Notes: a model not told the origin generated them from the letters alone. A stretch of DNA of 64,000 nt from Chrysogorgia sp. JL179-B06 (GCA_035772405.1 JAYKKM010000453.1:1-64000), one strand, 5' to 3'. Positions 32,136 to 42,437 are shown, numbered from the stretch's first letter. Made by a program: numbers and translations.

Positions 32136-34051
32136 CGACGACAAAGATGATGACGAAGATAGCGACAACAAGGATGACGACGACAAAGATGATGACGAAG
32201 ATAGCGACAACAAGGATAACGACGACAAAGATGATGACGAAGATAGCGACAACAAGGATGACGACGACAAAGATGATGACGAAGATAGCGACAACGAGGA
32301 TAACGACGACAAAGATGATGACGAAGATAGCGACAACAAGGATAACGACGACAAAGATGATGACGAAGATTGCGACAACAAGGATGACGACGACAAAGAT
32401 GATGACGAAAATAGCGACAACAAGGATGACGACGACAAAGATGATGACGAAGATACCGACAACAAGGATGACGACGACAAAGATGATGACGAAGATAGCG
32501 ACAACGAGGATAACGACGACAAAGATGATGACGAAGATAGCGACAACAAGGATGACGACGACAAAGATGATGACGAAGATAGCGACAACAAGGATGACGA
32601 CGACAAAGATGATGACGAAGATAGCGACAACAAGGATGACGACGACAAAGATGATGACGAAGACAGCGACAACGAGGATAACGACGACAAAGATGATGAC
32701 GAAGATAGCGACAACAAGGATGATGACGACAAAGATGATGACGAAGATAGCGACAACAAGGATGACGATGACAAAGATGATGACGAAAATAGCGACAACA
32801 AGGATGACGACGACAAAGATGATGACGAAGATAGCGACAACAAGGATGACGACGACAAAGATGATGACGAAGATAGCGACAAGGATGACGACGACAAAGA
32901 TGATGACGACAATAGCGACAACAAGGATGACGACGACAAAGATGATGACGAAGATGCGACAACAAGGATGACGACGACAAAGATGATGACGAAGATAGCG
33001 ACAACAAGGATGACGACGACAAAGATGATGACGAAGATAGCGACAACAAGGATAACGACGACAAAGATGATCACGAAGATAGCGACAACAAGGATGACGA
33101 CGACAAAGATGATGACGAAGATAGCGACAACAAGGATGACGACGACAAAGATGATGACGAAGATAGCGACAAGGATGACGACGACAAAGATGATGACGAC
33201 AATAGCGACAACAAGGATGACGACGACAAAGATGATGACGAAGATGCGACAACAAGGATGACGACGACAAAGATGATGACGAAGATAGCGACAACAAGGA
33301 TGACGACGACAAAGATGATGACGAAGATAGCGACAACAAGGATGACGACGACAAAGATGATGACGAAGATAGCGACAACAAGGATAACGACGACAAAGAT
33401 GATGACGAAGATAGCGACAACAAGGATGACGACGACAAAGATGATGACGAAGATAGCGACAACAAGGATGACGACGACAAAGATGATGACGAAGATAGCG
33501 ACAAGGATGACGACGACAAAGATGATGACGACAATAGCGACAACAAGGATGACGACGACAAAGATGATGACGAAGATGCGACAACAAGGATGACGACGAC
33601 AAAGATGATGACGAAGATAGCGACAACAAGGATGACGACGACAAAGATGATGACGAAGATAGCGACAACAAGGATAACGACGACAAAGATGATGACGAAG
33701 ATAGCGACAACAAGGATGACGACGACAAAGATGATGACGAAGATAGCGACAACGAGGATAACGACGACAAAGATGATGACGAAGATAGCGACAACAAGGA
33801 TGATGACGACAAAGATGATGACGAAGATAGCGACAACAAGGATGACGATGACAAAGATGATGACGAAAATAGCGACAACAAGGATGACGACGACAAAGAT
33901 GATGACGAAGATAGCGACAACAAGGATGACGACGACAAAGATGATGACGAAGATAGCGACAAGGATGACGACGACAAAGATGATGACGACAATAGCGACA
34001 ACAAGGATGACGACGACAAAGATGATGACGAAGATGCGACAACAAGGATGA
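32136..34051. repeat. 2618-bp higher-order block, copy 2 (shortened)
   Basis: Marker spacings 836, 290, 332, then 458 bp repeat the order seen from 29518. The last sub-block begins like the 1160-bp one of copy 1, then diverges. A further 290 and 836 bp follow (34051-35177), so local block amplification continued. Confidence 0.7.
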
Positions 34052-37000
34052 CGACGACAAAGATGATGACGAAGATAGCGACAACAAGGATGACGACGAC
34101 AAAGATGATGACGAAGATAGCGACAACAAGGATAACGACGACAAAGATGATGACGAAGATAGCGACAACAAGGATGACGACGACAAAGATGATGACGAAG
34201 ATAGCGACAACAAGGATGACGACGACAAAGATGATGACGAAGATAGCGACAAGGATGACGACGACAAAGATGATGACGACAATAGCGACAACAAGGATGA
34301 CGACGACAAAGATGATGACGAAGATGCGACAACAAGGATGACGACGACAAAGATGATGACGAAGATAGCGACAACAAGGATGACGACGACAAAGATGATG
34401 ACGAAGATAGCGACAACAAGGATAACGACGACAAAGATGATGACGAAGATAGCGACAACAAGGATGACGACGACAAAGATGATGACGAAGGTAGCGACAA
34501 CGAGGATAACGACGACAAAGATGATGACGAAGATAGCGACAACAAGGATAACGACGACAAAGATGATGACGAAGATAGCGACAACAAGGATGACGACGAC
34601 AAAGATGATGACGAAAATAGCGACAACAAGGATGACGACGACAAAGATGATGACGAAGATAGCGACAACAAGGATGACGACGACAAAGATGATGACGAAG
34701 ATAGCGACAACGAGGATAACGACGACAAAGATGATGACGAAGATAGCGACAACAAGGATGACGACGACAAAGATGATGACGAAGATAGCGACAACAAGGA
34801 TGACGACGACAAAGATGATGACGAAGATAGCGACAACAAGGATGACGACGACAAAGATGATGACGAAGATAGCGACAACGAGGATAACGACGACAAAGAT
34901 GATGACGAAGATAGCGACAACAAGGATGATGACGACAAAGATGATGACGAAGATAGCGACAACAAGGATGACGATGACAAAGATGATGACGAAAATAGCG
35001 ACAACAAGGATGACGACGACAAAGATGATGACGAAGATAGCGACAACAAGGATGACGACGACAAAGATGATGACGAAGATAGCGACAAGGATGACGACGA
35101 CAAAGATGATGACGACAATAGCGACAACAAGGATGACGACGACAAAGATGATGACGAAGATGCGACAACAAGGATGACGACGACAAAGATGATGACGAAG
35201 ATAGCGACAACAAGGATGACGACGACAAAGATGATGACGAAGATAGCGACAACAAGGATAACGACGACAAAGATGATGACGAAGATAGCGACAACAAGGA
35301 TGACGACGACAAAGATGATGACGAAGATAGCGACAACGAGGATAACGACGACAAAGATGATGACGAAGATAGCGACAACAAGGATAACGACGACAAAGAT
35401 GATGACGAAGATAGCGACAACAAGGATGACGACGACAAAGATGATGACGAAAATAGCGACAACAAGGATGACGACGACAAAGATGATGACGAAGATAGCG
35501 ACAACAAGGATGACGACGACAAAGATGATGACGAAGATAGCGACAACGAGGATAACGACGACAAAGATGATGACGAAGATAGCGACAACAAGGATGACGA
35601 CGACAAAGATGATGACGAAGATAGCGACAACGAGGATAACGACGACAAAGATGATGACGAAGATAGCGACAACAAGGATGATGACGACAAAGATGATGAC
35701 GAAGATAGCGACAACAAGGATGACGATGACAAAGATGATGACGAAAATAGCGACAACAAGGATGACGACGACAAAGATGATGACGAAGATAGCGACAACA
35801 AGGATGACGACGACAAAGATGATGACGAAGATGCGACAACAAGGATGACGACGACAAAGATGATGACGAAGATAGCGACAACAAGGATGACGACGACAAA
35901 GATGATGACGAAGATAGCGACAACAAGGATAACAACGACAAAGATGATGACGAAGATAGCGACAACAAGGATGACGACGACAAAGATGATGACGAAGATA
36001 GCGACAACGAGGATAACGACGACAAAGATGATGACGAAGATAGCGACAACAAGGATAACGACGACAAAGATGATGACGAAGATAGCGACAACAAGGATGA
36101 CGACGACAAAGATGATGACGAAGATTGCGACAACAAGGATGATGACGACAAAGATGATGACGAAGATAGCGACAACAAGGATGACGACGACAAAGATGAT
36201 GACGAAGATACCGACAACGAGGATAACGACGACAAAGATGATGACAAAGATGATGACGAAGATAGCGACAACGAGGATAACGACGACAAAGATGATGACG
36301 AAGATAGCGACAACAAGGATGACGACGACAAAGATGATGACGAAGATAGTGACAACAAGGATAACGACGACAAAGATGATGACGAAGATAGCGACAACAA
36401 GGATGACGACGACAAAGATGATGACGAAGATAGCGACAACAAGGATGACGACGACAAAGATGATGACGAAGATAGCGACAACGAGGATAACGACGACAAA
36501 GATGATGACGAAGATAGCGACAAGGATGACGACGACAAAGATGATGACGAAGATAGCGACAACAAGGATGACGACGACAAAGATGATGACAAAAATAGCG
36601 ACAAGGATGACGACGACAAAGATGATGACGAAAATAGCGACAACAAGGATGACGACGACAAAGATGATGACGAAGATAGCGACAACAAGGATGACGACGA
36701 CAAAGATGATGACGAAGATAGCGACAAGGATGACGACGACAAAGATGATGACGACAATAGCGACAACAAGGATGACGACGACAAAGATGATGACGAAGAT
36801 AGCGACAACAAGGATGACGACGACAAAGATGATGACGAAGATAGCGACAACAAGGATGACGACGACAAAGATGATGACGAAAATAGCGACAACAAGGATG
36901 ACGACGACAAAGATGATGACGAAGATAGCGACAACAAGGATGACGACGACAAAGATGATGACGAAGATAGCGACAAGGATGACGACGACAAAGATGATGA

Positions 37001-38503
37001 CGACAATAGCGACAACAAGGATGACGACGACAAAGATGATGACGAAGATAGCGACAACAAGGATGACGACGACAAAGATGATGACGAAGATAGCGACAAC
37101 AAGGATGACGACGACAAAGATGATGACGAAGATAGCGACAACGAGGATAACGACGACAAAGATGATGACGAAGATAGCGACAACAAGGATGACGACAAAG
37201 ATGATGACGAAGATAGCGACAACGAGGATAACTACGACAAAGATGATGACGAAGATAGCGACAACAAGGATGACGACGACAAAGATGATGACGAAGATAG
37301 CGACAACAAGGATGACGACGACAAAGATGATGACGAAGATAGCGACAACGAGGATGACGACGACAAAGATGATGACGAAGATAGCGACAACAAGGATAAC
37401 GACAACAAAGATGATGACGAAGATAGCGACAACAAGGATAACGACGACAAAGATGATGACGAAGATAGCGACAAGGATGACGACGACAAAGATAATGACG
37501 AAGATAGCGACAACAAGGATGACGACGACAAAGATGATGACGAAGATAGCGACAACAAGGATGACGACGACAAAGATGATGACGAAGATAGCGACAACAA
37601 GGATGACGACGACAAAGATGATGACGAAGATAGCGACAACGAGGATAACGACGACAAAGATGATGACGAAGATAGCGACAACAAGGATGACGACGACAAA
37701 GATGATGACGAAGATAGCGACAACAAGGATGACGACGACAAAGATGATGACGAAGATAGCGACAACGAGGATAACGACGACAAAGATGATGACGAAGATA
37801 GCGACAACAAGGATGACGACAAAGATGATGACGAAGATAGCGACAACGAGGATAACGACGACAAAGATGATGACGAAGATAGCGACAACAAGGATGACGA
37901 CGACAAAGATGATGACGAAGATAGCGACAACAAGGATGACGACGACAAAGATGATGACGAAGATAGCGACAACAAGGATAACGACGACAAAGATGATCAC
38001 GAAGATAGCGACAACAAGGATGACGACGACAAAGATGATGACGAAGATAGCGACAACAAGGATAACGACGACAAAGATGATGACGAAGATAGCGACAACA
38101 AGGATGACGACGACAAAGATGATGACGAAGATAGCGACAACAAGGATGACGACGACAAAGATGATGACGAAGATAGCGACAACAAGGATAACGACGACAA
38201 AGATGATGACGAAGATAGCGACAACAAGGACGACGACGACAAAGATGATGACGAAGATAGCGACAACGAGGATAACGACGACAAAGATGATGACGAAGAT
38301 AGCGACAACAAGGATGACGACGACAAAGATGATGACGAAGATAGCGACAACAAGGATGATGACGACAAAGATGATGACGAAGATAGCGACAACAAGGATG
38401 ACGACGACAAAGATGATGAGGAAGATACCGACAACGAGGATAACGACGACAAAGATGATGACGAAGATAGCGACAACAAGGATGACGACAAAGATGAAGT
38501 AGT

Positions 38504-38528
38504 AATATATATATATATATATATATAC
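38504..38528. repeat. (AT)n microsatellite
   Basis: About twelve AT dinucleotides directly after the last satellite unit. It marks the boundary between the 42-bp array and unrelated sequence. Confidence 0.9.
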
Positions 38529-38686
38529 ATGTGTTAGAGACTGGCACTAGCTCTAAGCCAATCAGAATCAAGTATTGATTTGAATGCACCAATCAGAGCA
38601 GAGCCAGTCCAAAATTTCCAGGGGGGTGTCGTATTTTTAAGGTGTGGTCACCCTGTATAGAACGACCAGTGATCAAATCAGGGGGG

Positions 38687-38889
38687 ATATGAAGCTGGTC
38701 GTATACAAGAGGTTTTTTGTGAATTTTGATATTATTTATCTCATGAAACCTGGTGTTGTTGTACGACCAGTTTTTGGTTTATCCTTGAGTTTGACGACCA
38801 GAGAGAGAGGAAGGTCAATCAAGGTGATCGTATTTCATGAGATAGATATTTTAAAATTCAAAAAAAACCTTTATAAACGACCATCATAC
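38687..38889. repeat. Imperfect inverted repeat with about 60-bp arms
   Basis: The left arm (38687-38748) reads through CTGGTCGTAT, a T-run, GAATTTT and ATCTCATGAAA. The right arm (38833-38889) is its imperfect reverse complement, with TTTCATGAGAT and AAACGACCAT. About 85 bp separate them. It could be a MITE or a hairpin near the element's left end. Confidence 0.65.
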
Positions 38890-39203
38890 CTCACCCAATG
38901 TGATTTATACTTACCATCAGAAAAACGTCCATATTATTTTTGGAAGAGTTGTACGATATTGAAATAAAAATAATCAAATTTGGGTTTATAGAATTAATCA
39001 TAGAAATTTCTGCCATGGAGCTCTTACCTCGACGCCATCTTATGGCCGAATGACTGATATTCTTTTGTTACGGTATTTTTAAAAAAAATGATAAAATTTG
39101 TAGAGGGAAATATCTCCAAAAATTATTTGGTGTTTTTCAAATAGATATATTTTTAAAAATGTATTTTAACACACAATAACTTTTTTTTGAAAAAACAAAT
39201 CTT

Positions 39204-39209
39204 TTTATT
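39204..39209 (-). terminator. AATAAA poly(A) signal
   Basis: TTTATT on the plus strand, about 10 bp beyond the stop of the minus-strand gene at 39218-39730. Confidence 0.5.
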
Positions 39210-39217
39210 GTTTTTAT

Positions 39218-39730
39218 TTAATCTAAATACATTTCTTTATTAATAGAACTAAGTATGGAATCATCAGTTATCATAATTGTTGTTAGATATTTATGCGGAC
39301 AAAGAATTCCCCCATCTACCACTTCTAAATATAATTTATACCCGGCTAACCTACCCAGGGGAGAGTATATACAGTGTCGTAAAATATATTTTTGATTTGG
39401 AAAATTCTGTCGAAGAGAATTAATATCACAACGGGTATATACTTTTTTTTTAATGTTGTTTCTATTAAATACTTTTTCTTCCTTTACTTCATCACTCCCC
39501 AAAAATGTTTTCAAACTATCATCACTATCAGAATCACTATTATCCTGAATAGGTTTGACGGGTTTAAAGTCCTCGAAATTAAACACTTTCGACGTATACG
39601 TATCCGTATCCCGTACACGTACACCGTACGCGTATCCTTCTCCTTTATCGTTGTAATCCCATATGAGAGGGGAACCAGGCAGGGGTATGGGTTTTCCAGT
39701 TTCATTCGTTATTTCTTCTTTCGTAGCCAT
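39218..39730 (-). CDS. Unknown protein, tandem paralogue family A
   Basis: 170 residues; no known function recognised. The N-terminal half is a linker with an acidic DNSDSDSDDS stretch near residue 65. The C-terminal 75 residues (YTRCDINSLRQNFPNQKYIL, then a Cys and YKLYLEVVDGG) match the two minus-strand neighbours at 41468-41809 and 41889-42317, which share an aromatic-Cys start, an F-x-N-x-x-Y-x-[VL] segment, a Cys and a Y-x-L-x-[LV] strand. The start ATG at 39730 is preceded by a TATA box 65 bp upstream. It is divergent from the Rep-like gene. Probably an accessory protein of the element. Confidence 0.65.
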   Translation of the reverse strand: MATKEEITNETGKPIPLPGSPLIWDYNDKGEGYAYGVRVRDTDTYTSKVFNFEDFKPVKPIQDNSDSDSDDSLKTFLGSDEVKEEKVFNRNNIKKKVYTRCDINSLRQNFPNQKYILRHCIYSPLGRLAGYKLYLEVVDGGILCPHKYLTTIMITDDSILSSINKEMYLD

Positions 39731-39794
39731 TTTTTTCTTAAACTAAGTTTGTAGAGGGACAATTACGTATAAATGAAAAAGAAAAGTTTCAGCT

Positions 39795-39802
39795 TATTTA
39801 TA
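39795..39802 (-). promoter_or_regulatory. TATA box
   Basis: TATAAATA on the minus strand, 65 bp upstream of the ATG at 39730. Confidence 0.55.
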
Positions 39803-39851
39803 TGAAAGTTTTTTTGAGATTTTTTTTTTTTCATTTCTACAAAACCTGGGG

Positions 39852-39859
39852 TATAAAAA
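39852..39859 (+). promoter_or_regulatory. TATA box
   Basis: TATAAAAA 45 bp before the ATG at 39904. It favours this start over the in-frame ATGs at 39802 and 39877. Confidence 0.55.
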
Positions 39860-39903
39860 ACGATATCATAAAAAAAATGGGTCATTTATTTTTTTTGTTG
39901 AAG

Positions 39904-40368
39904 ATGGCAGGGTATATGCCCAATCGAAAGATTTGGACATTTCAAATACGTGAACCAGAAAAGGCTGAAAAAATGATAGAGGCAGCGAAATTAATCAATT
40001 ACTCAACTACTGCACAGAATTCTCTTAAATTAAATGAAATATCGTTTTTTGAATGTAGTCGTGAAATTGTAAAAGATAAAGAATTGGGATATCTTCAAGG
40101 GGTTGTTTATCTCAAAGAAGCAAGAGATTGTATTTTTGATTGGCTTCCCTATGGGGGAGAAATCATTCGTTCTTATGCTGATGATTTCTACCATTGTAAA
40201 GGTAGACTATATGATCCGTCCACGTTATATCAATATGGAAAACGTCAGGGTAAAATGGGAAAATTATGGAATAGTGAAAGAATCCGTAAATTAGCTGATT
40301 ATAAGAACAAACATCGACAAAAAAGAAAAAAACTTTTAGAGGAAAGAAATTCATGTAATAAAAAATAA
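39904..40368 (+). CDS. Degenerate Rep-like (HUH superfamily) protein
   Basis: 154 residues from the ATG after the TATA box. The order of motifs resembles circovirus/CRESS-DNA Rep nuclease domains: IWTFQI (10-15) in the place of motif I (FTLNN), GYLQGVVYL (62-70) in the place of HLQGF, and LYQYGKRQG (108-116) in the place of the Tyr motif YCxKxG. The usual metal-binding His of motif II is Tyr63, so nicking activity is doubtful. The C terminus (KNKHRQKRKK) is strongly basic. If the match is real it may be a DNA-binding or regulatory protein derived from Rep. The similarity is from motif reading only. Confidence 0.45.
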   Translation: MAGYMPNRKIWTFQIREPEKAEKMIEAAKLINYSTTAQNSLKLNEISFFECSREIVKDKELGYLQGVVYLKEARDCIFDWLPYGGEIIRSYADDFYHCKGRLYDPSTLYQYGKRQGKMGKLWNSERIRKLADYKNKHRQKRKKLLEERNSCNKK

Positions 40369-40382
40369 CATTGTTTTTATTA

Positions 40383-40388
40383 AATAAA
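40383..40388 (+). terminator. AATAAA poly(A) signal
   Basis: 15 bp after the stop of the Rep-like gene. Confidence 0.5.
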
Positions 40389-40460
40389 TTTATACAAGAG
40401 AAGGAATTATTATGTCTTTGTCAGTTTTTATAAACTTAACATTTTTATGTAAAAGATGGG

Positions 40461-40468
40461 TATAAATA
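40461..40468 (+). promoter_or_regulatory. TATA box
   Basis: TATAAATA 60 bp before the ATG at 40528; it lies inside the longer open frame and supports the downstream start. Confidence 0.55.
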
Positions 40469-40527
40469 GACGTTTTTTCTTTTTTTTATATTGCATTGCT
40501 TGTCGTACTTCAGTTAACATAAAAAAA

Positions 40528-40671
40528 ATGAAGTGTAGGAGTAGGAGATGTATAAAAAAAGCGAAAATAAAAAAACGAAAACGACGACGTTCTAAAAAAA
40601 TTCAAAAAGGAGGATGGAAAAAAGATCATCCGAATTATAATCATAAGTTTTATGAATTTTGGAAATGGTAG
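40528..40671 (+). CDS. Small basic protein with QKGG motif
   Basis: 47 residues. The first half is almost all Lys, Arg and Cys (CRSRRCIKKAKIKKRKRRRS), followed by KKIQKGG and a short aromatic tail ending FYEFWKW. The longer frame from 40456 is unlikely because its TATA box lies inside it. The IQKGG motif recurs at the same kind of position in the genes at 49188 and 52994 (minus) and in the protein at 58915. It is probably a DNA-condensing core or virion peptide, like adenovirus pX/mu, cleaved after GG; that role is inferred. Confidence 0.55.
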   Translation: MKCRSRRCIKKAKIKKRKRRRSKKIQKGGWKKDHPNYNHKFYEFWKW

Positions 40672-40695
40672 ACAATGTATTTTAAAAAAAAAAAT

Positions 40696-40701
40696 TTATT
40701 A
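40696..40701 (-). terminator. AATAAA poly(A) signal
   Basis: TTTATT on the plus strand overlapping the stop codon of the minus-strand gene at 40699. Confidence 0.4.
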
Positions 40702-40902
40702 ATCCAAATAAGTTTTTTTCCATCTTTGTATTCTATCATCACATTCACATAGTTCAACTATTCTACTATAGATAAGTCGTGAGTAATTCTGTTTACAGGG
40801 ATAACAATAATGATGGTTTACAAAACATTCTTTACATCTGTAATGCATGAAAAAATGATAGAAAGAATTCACTTCACAACAACAGAAACTGCAATAGACC
40901 AT
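40699..40902 (-). CDS. Small Cys/His-rich, probably zinc-binding protein
   Basis: 67 residues from the ATG 53 bp after a TATA box. It has a run of metal-ligand residues: CSFCCCE (4-10), HYRCKEC (20-26), HHYCYPC (30-36) and CEC near residue 52. This looks like a small treble-clef or double zinc-finger fold. It is divergent from the gene at 41013 across a shared 110-bp promoter. The open frame extends to 40974 only through a non-ATG codon. Function unknown; a transcription regulator or ubiquitin-type adaptor is possible. Confidence 0.55.
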   Translation of the reverse strand: MVYCSFCCCEVNSFYHFFMHYRCKECFVNHHYCYPCKQNYSRLIYSRIVELCECDDRIQRWKKTYLD

Positions 40903-40954
40903 CTTGACAATATTTTTTGAACGTTTTGTGAAAATTTTATAGTTTGACAACCTA

Positions 40955-40962
40955 CTTTTATA
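40955..40962 (-). promoter_or_regulatory. TATA box
   Basis: TATAAAAG on the minus strand, 53 bp before the ATG at 40902. It is back to back with the plus-strand TATA at 40978. Confidence 0.55.
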
Positions 40963-40977
40963 GATTTTTTGCAAAAC

Positions 40978-40985
40978 TATATAAA
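40978..40985 (+). promoter_or_regulatory. TATA box
   Basis: TATATAAA 28 bp before the ATG at 41013. Confidence 0.55.
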
Positions 40986-41012
40986 CAGGGTATCAAATAT
41001 ATTTTTTCAAAC

Positions 41013-41381
41013 ATGTGGCTGCGTTCAATGATTGATTTTGGAGAATGTGAATCTCATGCTTATCTTACATTTTATTATCGTGCTCAACCCATACAATTAG
41101 TAAATTATGAACCTGTGATTCCCTCGTTGTTAAGATATGGATATTATATATATCTGAAAGATTGGCAAGGACCTCGATATTTCAAATTGATGATAGTAGA
41201 CGCGTTTGGAGCGCCGGAGGAGAATTTACAGACCCTCTTATTATCATTGAAGGGAAAATATATAAATATTAATAATGGTAATGTAAAATTAGCAAAAACT
41301 CAAACACCTATATTAAATATTAAACCCTACAATTTCATTAACCATAGGGGTAGAGGGAAACAAATATATTTATCTTTGTAA
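41013..41381 (+). CDS. Unknown protein, possible distant relative of family A
   Basis: 122 residues starting MWLRSMIDF. The segment GPRYFKLMIVDAFG then NLQTLLLSLKGKYI resembles the C-terminal half of the 218-residue protein at 42969 and, more loosely, the Y-x-L-x-[LV] part of the minus-strand family A proteins. No catalytic motif or membrane segment is visible. The start is set by the TATA box at 40978; the frame upstream has no ATG. AATAAA follows at 41391. Confidence 0.55.
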   Translation: MWLRSMIDFGECESHAYLTFYYRAQPIQLVNYEPVIPSLLRYGYYIYLKDWQGPRYFKLMIVDAFGAPEENLQTLLLSLKGKYININNGNVKLAKTQTPILNIKPYNFINHRGRGKQIYLSL

Positions 41382-41390
41382 TGTTTTTTA

Positions 41391-41396
41391 AATAAA
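41391..41396 (+). terminator. AATAAA poly(A) signal
   Basis: 10 bp after the stop at 41381. Confidence 0.5.
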
Positions 41397-41467
41397 AAAC
41401 CTTTTAGAAACAGAATATCGAGTTTTTATTTTTGTGTAAAATTTTATTACAAGAAAAATAAATATGT

Positions 41468-41809
41468 TTACAAATTAATTTGTTGTGGAATTATTGAGTT
41501 ACCATTTATTAGTTTAATTGTTTTATACACGAGATGATCACTTTTAGTTTCAAGAATTGTTTTTAGGGTTATTCCCTTCTCTTCTCCTTGTATAATAATT
41601 TTCAGAGTTAGTTCGTAGACTTGAGGTGGAGAACAAAATGGAGGATTACATTCTTTACATAGTATAGCGGGTTTACAATCCTCTACCAAATATGTATAGT
41701 TAGGAAAATGTTTTTGAAGAAAATGACATGAATAATAACGAGGAGTATCGTCATAATATGCTACACCCCTATAATTGATACAGGTCACGAGATCTTGTAC
41801 TTGATTCAT
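41468..41809 (-). CDS. Unknown protein, tandem paralogue family A
   Basis: 113 residues, minus strand. YYSCHFLQKHFPNYTYLVED, Cys, KPAILCKEC and QVYELTLKI align with YYPSRFLAKELHHFTYIVKK, Cys, QPTVLCECI and QTYYLALAV of the next gene. The CxPxxLC pair plus a C-x-x-C-like cluster may bind a metal. TATA lies 34-45 bp upstream. Accessory protein of unknown function, apparently from tandem duplication. Confidence 0.6.
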   Translation of the reverse strand: MNQVQDLVTCINYRGVAYYDDTPRYYSCHFLQKHFPNYTYLVEDCKPAILCKECNPPFCSPPQVYELTLKIIIQGEEKGITLKTILETKSDHLVYKTIKLINGNSIIPQQINL

Positions 41810-41842
41810 CTTGTTATCACTATGATTAAATCAAATATGTAA

Positions 41843-41854
41843 TCTTATATATAA
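41843..41854 (-). promoter_or_regulatory. TATA box
   Basis: TTTATATATAAG on the minus strand, 34 bp before the ATG at 41809. Confidence 0.5.
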
Positions 41855-41887
41855 ATAAAAAACACGAATTTTTTTTAAAAAAAGTTT

Positions 41888-41893
41888 TTTATT
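41888..41893 (-). terminator. AATAAA poly(A) signal
   Basis: TTTATT on the plus strand overlapping the stop region of the gene at 41889. Confidence 0.4.
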
Positions 41894-42317
41894 GAGTATA
41901 TGCTACAGCTTTCATGAAATTATTAAAATCTATTATTAGTGTAATTTCTTTTTGTAAAAGATCAGAAGCATCATAGTCAACAATTGTTGTTATGTTTTCA
42001 CCCAGACATGAACAATTCCATTCATCATTTTCATATTCATGTTTCTTTTTAACTGCCAGAGCTAGGTAATATGTTTGAGGCGTTGAGGGTATATCTTCAT
42101 AGGGTATATCTTCAATACATTCGCATAATACCGTAGGTTGACATTTCTTTACAATATAGGTAAAGTGGTGTAATTCTTTGGCTAGAAAACGACTTGGATA
42201 ATAGTTACTTTCATCTTCAATTTTGTGGGGGTTAAAGTCATCAGCAATTATTCTTTGATAACGTCTACCGGTATGTTCATCACAATCACGATACTGTACA
42301 TGTGAATTCGGCATCAT
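41889..42317 (-). CDS. Unknown protein, tandem paralogue family A
   Basis: 142 residues; two adjacent in-frame ATGs (42317 and 42314) are possible starts. YYPSRFLAKELHHFTYIVKK-C-QPTVLCECI is the family signature shared with the gene at 41468. The C-terminal part has a WNCSCLG segment and an alternating hydrophobic pattern suggesting beta strands. A TATA box lies about 34 bp upstream. Divergent from the small CxxC gene at 42479. Function unknown. Confidence 0.6.
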   Translation of the reverse strand: MMPNSHVQYRDCDEHTGRRYQRIIADDFNPHKIEDESNYYPSRFLAKELHHFTYIVKKCQPTVLCECIEDIPYEDIPSTPQTYYLALAVKKKHEYENDEWNCSCLGENITTIVDYDASDLLQKEITLIIDFNNFMKAVAYTQ

Positions 42318-42350
42318 TCACAAATAACGTACCACATGGTGGGTAACGCG

Positions 42351-42360
42351 TTTATATATA
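42351..42360 (-). promoter_or_regulatory. TATA box
   Basis: TATATATAAA on the minus strand, 34 bp before the ATG at 42317. Confidence 0.5.
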
Positions 42361-42437
42361 ATTTTTTATAAAAAAAATATAAAAAGAAAAATTAAAAAAG
42401 ACAGATATTCTAAAATAAAAAAGAAAAATTAGTAGGA

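Larger units (their letters stand above)
27521..38497. repeat. Giant 42-bp minisatellite array, right part
   Basis: The same 42-bp unit in the same orientation continues after the retrotransposon fragment, about 260 copies. The variants match the left part, which argues that the retrotransposon split one array. Blocks defined by the 41-bp GAAGATGCG unit are densest here, with ends near 29517, 30353, 30643, 30975, 32135, 32971, 33261, 33593, 34051, 34341, 35177 and 35848. The array stops abruptly in an (AT)n tract. Confidence 0.95.
38529..39217. other. Boundary region without a recognised gene
   Basis: About 690 bp between the satellite and the first element gene. It holds a small hairpin with GACTGGC/GCCAGTC arms (38539-38545 and 38603-38609), two CCAATCAG motifs, five copies of CGACCAG or its complement, and an imperfect inverted repeat (38687-38748 with 38833-38889). 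Base composition is less AT-rich than the element to the right. It could be host sequence, a MITE-like repeat, or part of the element's terminal region; the window cannot decide. Confidence 0.5.

Noticed and set aside
1..38497. CRISPR array
   Set aside because: Units are contiguous with no unique spacers, and the context is eukaryotic.
38644..38967. 107-codon plus-strand frame
   Set aside because: It starts at a non-ATG codon or an ATG within the inverted repeat, is made largely of repeat arms, and has no promoter or family signal.
39392..39754. Plus-strand frame opposite the gene at 39218-39730
   Set aside because: Phe/Ile-rich antisense shadow; the minus-strand gene has the TATA box and the paralogues.
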